Source of the DNA: Blastococcus sp. CPCC 205250
GTDB taxonomy: Bacteria > Actinomycetota > Actinomycetes > Mycobacteriales > Geodermatophilaceae
DNA: 64,000 bases
Direction of reading: 5' to 3'
NCBI RefSeq assembly: GCF_019799925.1
Contig: NZ_JABGCG010000009.1
Location: 1-64,000 of the forward strand
Shown here in pieces: positions 60,198 to 64,000 of this stretch. Each line of letters starts with the position of its first letter. The stretch's first letter is position 1. A program made the translations under genes and the position numbers. The notes beneath the pieces were generated by a model, which did not search any database, was not told where the DNA came from, and saw nothing but the letters and a program-made list of their open reading frames with translations.

Positions 60198-61169
60198 TCA
60201 GCGGACGGTCAGCAGCACCTTTCCCCGGGCCCGGCGCTCGTCGAGCTCGAGCAGCGCCTGCGCGGCCTCCTCCAGCGGGTACTGCGTGCCGAGCACGGGG
60301 TCGAGCCGGCCGGCCTCGAGCAGCGGCAGCAGGTCGGCCCACTGCTCCTGCAGGTACTCCAGCCCCGCCTTCATCCAGTACGCGCCCCAGCCGACGCCGA
60401 CGACCGAGATGTTGTTCAGCAGCAGCCGGTTGACCCGGACGGTGGGGATCTCCCCGCCGGTGAAGCCGACGACGAGCAGCCGCCCCTCGACGGCCAGGCT
60501 GCGCAGCGAGTCGGTGAACCGGTCACCGCCCACCGGGTCGACGACGAGGTCGACCCCCCGCCCGCCGGTCAGCTGCGCGACCTGCTCGCGGAAGCCGTCG
60601 GCGAGGATGACGTCCGAGGCCCCGGCGGCCCGCGCCGTCTCGCCCTTCGCCTCCGACGAGGTCACCGCGATCACCCGCGCGCCGAGGGCCGCGGCGAGCT
60701 GCACCGCCGCCGTCCCCACCCCGCCGGCGGCCCCGTGCACGAGGACCGTCTGCCCCTCGTGCAGCTCACCGCGCTTCGTCAGCGCGAAGTGCACGGTGAG
60801 GTAGTTCATCGGCAGCGCCGCGCCCTGCGCGAAGGACAGGTTGTCCGGCAGCGCGAACACCATGCGCGGGTCGGCGGCGACGACCTCGGCGTAGCCGCCG
60901 TTGCCCGGGAAGGCCGCGACCCGGTCGCCCTCGCGCACGCCGGCGCCCTCCGGCGCGTACCGGACGACGCCGGCCACCTCGGCACCCGGCACGAAGGGCA
61001 GCTCGGGCTTGATCTGGTACTGGCCGCGGCTCTGCAGCACCTCGGGGAACGTCACGCCGGCGGCGTGCACGTCGACGACGACCTGGTCGCCGCCGGCGGC
61101 GGGCTCGTCCACCTCGACCGGCCGCAACGCCTCGGGGCCGTCGAGGGTCTGGATCTGGACTGCGCGCAC
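60198..61169 (-). CDS. Quinone oxidoreductase-like NADPH-dependent MDR
   Basis: A 323-aa medium-chain reductase without structural zinc cysteines. VHAAGVTFPEVLQSRGQYQ and PFVPGAEVAGVV open the family, VHGAAGGVGTAAVQLA near 142-157 binds NADPH, DLVVDPVGGD follows, and the end is RRARGKVLLTVR. Typical of quinone oxidoreductase/enoyl reductase-type enzymes of actinobacteria; substrate unknown. GTG at 61169 has AGGGAG 8 nt upstream and matches family starts better than the longer frame. Converges with the P450. Confidence 0.88.
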   Translation of the reverse strand: MRAVQIQTLDGPEALRPVEVDEPAAGGDQVVVDVHAAGVTFPEVLQSRGQYQIKPELPFVPGAEVAGVVRYAPEGAGVREGDRVAAFPGNGGYAEVVAADPRMVFALPDNLSFAQGAALPMNYLTVHFALTKRGELHEGQTVLVHGAAGGVGTAAVQLAAALGARVIAVTSSEAKGETARAAGASDVILADGFREQVAQLTGGRGVDLVVDPVGGDRFTDSLRSLAVEGRLLVVGFTGGEIPTVRVNRLLLNNISVVGVGWGAYWMKAGLEYLQEQWADLLPLLEAGRLDPVLGTQYPLEEAAQALLELDERRARGKVLLTVR

Positions 61170-61249
61170 GGTGGGACTCCCTCGCACTCGGACGGATGTG
61201 CCCCTTGTCTAACAGCCCGCCCGCAGCGCCCGACGGGGCCCCGGCCCGG

Positions 61250-62455
61250 TCAGGCCCGCCGGGTGAAGGGGGTCAGCCGGACGGTCTCCGGGAGGGCCCG
61301 CAGCGCGGTCATCAGGTCGGCCGGCAGCGGCGCGTTGACGTCGGTCAGGACGTAGCCCAGCTCCCCGCGCGTCGCCAGCACCTGCGCGTCGACGTTGAGC
61401 CCGTGCTCGCCGACCAGGGCGTCGACGCGGGCCAGCACGCCGGGCACGTTGCGGTGCAGCACCGCGAAGCGCTCCGCGGAGCCGCCGTGCAGCGCCACCG
61501 TGGGCAGGTTGACGCTCAGCGTCGTCGTCCCCGCGCGGGTGTAGTCGACGAGCTTGCCCGCGACGAACCGGCCGATGTCGTGCTGCGCCTCCTGCGTCGA
61601 CCCGCCGACGTGCGGCGTGAGGATCACGTTGGGCAGGCCCCGCAGCACCGAGGTGAACGCGTCGCCCTGCTCGCGCGGCTCGTCGGGGAAGACGTCGACC
61701 GCGGCGCCGGCGATGTGCCCGGACAGGATGTTGTCGCGCAGCGCCTCGTGGTCGACGACGAAGCCGCGCGACAGGTTGAGGAACAGGCTGCGTGGGCGCA
61801 TCTTCGCGAACTGCTCCGCGCCGAACAGGCCGGCGTTCCCGCCGCGGCCGTCGACGTGCAGCGTGACGGCCTCCGCCCGCTCGAGCAGCTCGTCGAGGCT
61901 GGCGCAGGACTCGGCGTTGCCCAGGGCGAGCTTCTCCTCGAGGTCGTAGAAGACCACGCGCATGCCCAGCGCCTCGGCCAGCACCGACAGCTGGCTGCCG
62001 ATGTTGCCGTAGCCGACGATGCCCAGCGTCCGCCCGCGCACCTCGTGGCTGCCCGACGCCGACTTGTCCCAGGTGCCGGCGTGCAGGGCGCGGTCCCGGT
62101 CGAGCAGCCGCCGGGCCAGGGCGATGATCTCGGCCAGCGCGAGCTCCACGACGCTGCGGGTGTTGGAGTACGGCGCGTTGAACACCGCGACCCCGCTCGT
62201 GGCCGCGGTCGCCAGGTCGATCTGGTTGGTGCCGATGCAGAAGGCGCCGACGGCGACCAGGTCGGGACGGCGGCGCAGGACCTCGGCGGTCACCTGGGTC
62301 TTCGACCGGATGCCGAGGACGTCGACCCCGTCGAGGGCGGCGACGAGGTCCGCCTCGTCGAGCGCCCCCCGCAGCGACTCCACCTCGTAGCCGGCGGACG
62401 TCAGCGCCTCCGTCGCGACCTGGTCGATGTTCTCCAGCAGCAGTGCCCTCGGCAC
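61250..62455 (-). CDS. serA: D-3-phosphoglycerate dehydrogenase
   Basis: A 401-aa 2-hydroxyacid dehydrogenase of the short, E. coli-like SerA form with a C-terminal ACT domain. VGAFCIGTNQIDLATAA, NAPYSNTRSVVELALAE, GIVGYGNIGSQL (NAD), LNLSRGFVVD and TPHVGGSTQEAQ follow the E. coli enzyme closely; residues about 325-401 (NVPGVLARVDALVGEHGLNV) are the ACT domain, which in that enzyme binds serine. First step of serine synthesis from 3-phosphoglycerate. GTG at 62455 follows a strong GAGGAGG; the GTG at 62476 is upstream of that site. It is the only clear housekeeping-type gene in the window. Confidence 0.92.
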   Translation of the reverse strand: MPRALLLENIDQVATEALTSAGYEVESLRGALDEADLVAALDGVDVLGIRSKTQVTAEVLRRRPDLVAVGAFCIGTNQIDLATAATSGVAVFNAPYSNTRSVVELALAEIIALARRLLDRDRALHAGTWDKSASGSHEVRGRTLGIVGYGNIGSQLSVLAEALGMRVVFYDLEEKLALGNAESCASLDELLERAEAVTLHVDGRGGNAGLFGAEQFAKMRPRSLFLNLSRGFVVDHEALRDNILSGHIAGAAVDVFPDEPREQGDAFTSVLRGLPNVILTPHVGGSTQEAQHDIGRFVAGKLVDYTRAGTTTLSVNLPTVALHGGSAERFAVLHRNVPGVLARVDALVGEHGLNVDAQVLATRGELGYVLTDVNAPLPADLMTALRALPETVRLTPFTRRA

Positions 62456-62621
62456 GTCTCGGCCCTCCTCGACCACAGCCCGCCGGCACGCCCCTGTGGG
62501 CGCGCTCTGCGGCTCACCGTCCCCCCGACCGCGGTCGGCGCTGACGCGGACGGAACGGACGGCGTCGCGAGGAGTATTCCGGCTCGCCGATCGACGCGGC
62601 GCACGGCCCGGCGGAGGGCGG

Positions 62622-64000
62622 TCAGCCGCGGTGGACCACCCGCGGCGAGTCCGGCGCCGTCGTCAGCAGGGCGACCTCGGCCGCCCGGCGGTCGCGGACC
62701 GCGGCCTGGTTGACGTAGCCCTTGTCGGTGATCTCCCCGGCGTCGAGCTGCGGGGGCTCGGTGAGCACGAGCACCCGCTCGACGCACTGGGACGAGCCCC
62801 CGCCCTCGGCGGCCAGCCGCTGGAGGGTGGCGGCCAGCTCCGCCCGCAGGGACTCCTCCGGGACACCGTCGGCGTCCACCCGGTGGGTGTGGTCGGGATG
62901 CAGCCACACCAGGGCCGTCACGCAGTCGCCGTCCTGGCCGCAGACGACCGCGTCGGTGAGCAGCCCCCGCGACGCTGACAGCAGCTGGGGCCGCAGCGTG
63001 CCGACGCTCACGAAGGTGCCGGTCATCAGCTTGAAGTCCTCTGCGATCCGGCCGCGGAACAGCAGCCCGGCGGTCGGGTCGTCCGGGTCGGCGAGGGCGA
63101 CGGCGTCGCCGGTGCGGAAGAACCCCTCCTCGTCGAAGGCGGCCGCGGTCAGGTCGGGCCGGCGGTGGTAGCCGGGGGTCACGTTGGCCCCGCGCACGCG
63201 GACCTCCCGCTTCTCCCCCACCGGGACCAGCGCGAGCTCCACCCCCGGCAGCGGCACCCCGAGGACGTCGCTGCGGGTGATCGGGAAGTGCGCCGAGGTG
63301 GCCGCCGGTGCGGTCTCGGTGAGTCCCCACGAGGTGGTCATCCGCATCCGCGCGCCGGAGGCGGCGGCCAGCTCCTCGATGCGGTCCCACAGCTGCTGCG
63401 GCAGCGCGGCGGCGGCGAAGAAGCCCAGCCGCAGCCGGCTGAAGAACGCCTGCGCGGCCGCCGGGTCCCGCTCCAGGTGCGGCAGCAGGGTGGCATAGCC
63501 GGCCGGCACGTTGAAGTAGATCGTCGGGCGGGCGTCGGCCAGGTTGCGGACGGTCCGCTCGACCATGCCCGGCGCGGGCCGGCCGTCGTCGATCCACAGC
63601 GTGCCGCCGTTGACCAGGACCATGTCCAGGTCGTGGCTGCCGCCGAAGGTGTGGCTCCAGGGCAGCCAGTCCAGCAGCACCGGCGGCTCGGTCTCGAGGA
63701 ACGGCCAGACCTGGCGCATCTGCTGCTGGTTGGCGCTGAGCATCCCGTGCGTCGTCAGCACGCCCTTGGGACTGCCGGTCGACCCGGACGTGAAGAGGAT
63801 CTTGGCGACGTCCTCCCGCCGGACGGCGGCGCAGCGGCGGTCGACCTCACCGGTCGGGTCGGCCCCGAACTCCGCCGGCGGGGTCGAGCCGGGCAGGTCG
63901 CCGTCCCGGCTCAGCACCGGCCGGTCCCCCGCCACCGCCGCCACCGCACCGGCGAAGGAGGGGTCCTCGGCGACGACGAGGCCGGGCTCGACGAGCTCCA
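62622..64000 (-). CDS. Feruloyl-CoA synthase-like AMP-dependent ligase (5' end beyond window)
   Basis: The C-terminal 459 codons of an ANL ligase; the start lies beyond the right edge. ILFTSGSTGSPKGVLTTHGM is the P-loop, TSWGLTETAPA the A5 motif, FRTGDAVAL the A7 motif and GRIAEDFKLMTGTFVSVG the A8 region characteristic of feruloyl-CoA synthases. DKGYVNQAAV near the end is typical of the same group. Would activate a hydroxycinnamate or related aryl acid. The gap to serA (62456-62621) shows no gene. Specificity is inferred from motif likeness only. Confidence 0.85.
   Translation of the reverse strand, partial: ELVEPGLVVAEDPSFAGAVAAVAGDRPVLSRDGDLPGSTPPAEFGADPTGEVDRRCAAVRREDVAKILFTSGSTGSPKGVLTTHGMLSANQQQMRQVWPFLETEPPVLLDWLPWSHTFGGSHDLDMVLVNGGTLWIDDGRPAPGMVERTVRNLADARPTIYFNVPAGYATLLPHLERDPAAAQAFFSRLRLGFFAAAALPQQLWDRIEELAAASGARMRMTTSWGLTETAPAATSAHFPITRSDVLGVPLPGVELALVPVGEKREVRVRGANVTPGYHRRPDLTAAAFDEEGFFRTGDAVALADPDDPTAGLLFRGRIAEDFKLMTGTFVSVGTLRPQLLSASRGLLTDAVVCGQDGDCVTALVWLHPDHTHRVDADGVPEESLRAELAATLQRLAAEGGGSSQCVERVLVLTEPPQLDAGEITDKGYVNQAAVRDRRAAEVALLTTAPDSPRVVHRG

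Overview
The window is uniformly very GC-rich, has densely packed genes with frequent GTGA/ATGA stop-start overlaps, and uses many GTG starts (one TTG). F420-type (LLM) oxidoreductase, ferredoxin-fed bacterial P450s, a BTAD/SARP-type regulator and PucR-type control all point to a high-GC actinobacterium. The single complete chemoreceptor suggests a motile one; a Geodermatophilales-like soil or rock organism fits, but this is inference. No rRNA, tRNA, CRISPR array, transposase or phage gene was seen. The whole window reads as accessory catabolic and transport gene sets plus one regulator-centred island.

Layout. (1) 1-18.8 kb: a P450-centred catabolic locus. A leftward operon encodes a [2Fe-2S] ferredoxin, its FAD reductase, an acyl-CoA dehydrogenase and an APH-fold kinase. 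A second leftward set has a LysR regulator, acyl-CoA ligase and SDR. A long rightward operon carries P450, LLM oxidoreductase, a homogentisate-dioxygenase-like enzyme, an alpha/beta hydrolase, a cupin and a complete branched-chain-type ABC importer whose two ATPases are fused; it ends at a perfect 15-bp hairpin. Two paralogous LysR regulators sit in the locus. (2) 19.2-23.5 kb: a MarR-controlled operon of SDR, amidohydrolase, acyl-CoA synthetase and MaoC-like hydratase. (3) 23.6-25.3 kb: a chemoreceptor. (4) 25.5-30.8 kb: ADP-forming acyl-CoA synthetase, a hotdog protein resembling 3-aminoacyl-CoA ammonia-lyase, a YtcJ-type amidohydrolase and, divergently, an AcuI/YhdH-type enoyl-CoA reductase; together these could deaminate a beta-amino acid reductively. 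(5) 30.8-32.1 kb: two related secreted proteins. (6) 32.1-47.3 kb: amine/amide catabolism and uptake: aminoaldehyde dehydrogenase, cupin, TetR, PucR, DUF3237, CocE-type hydrolase, FAD amine oxidase, a full Dpp/Opp-type importer and an amidase.

(7) 47.4-56.0 kb: the most striking region. A 969-residue BTAD/ATPase regulator lies among five genes (membrane protein, secreted lipase-like hydrolase, cation/proton antiporter, surface protein, alpha/beta hydrolase). Each of the five is preceded by the same composite promoter: two TTGGA-containing heptamers repeated with an 11-bp period, then exactly 11 bp, then an nAnnnT hexamer. This looks like a complete local SARP-type regulon and does not match any system I know.

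(8) 56.1-64 kb: a DHFR-like protein, an orphan Tat-exported solute-binding lipoprotein, TetR with a clear operator, a second P450, a quinone-oxidoreductase-like enzyme, serA, and an AMP-dependent feruloyl-CoA-synthase-like ligase cut by the right edge.
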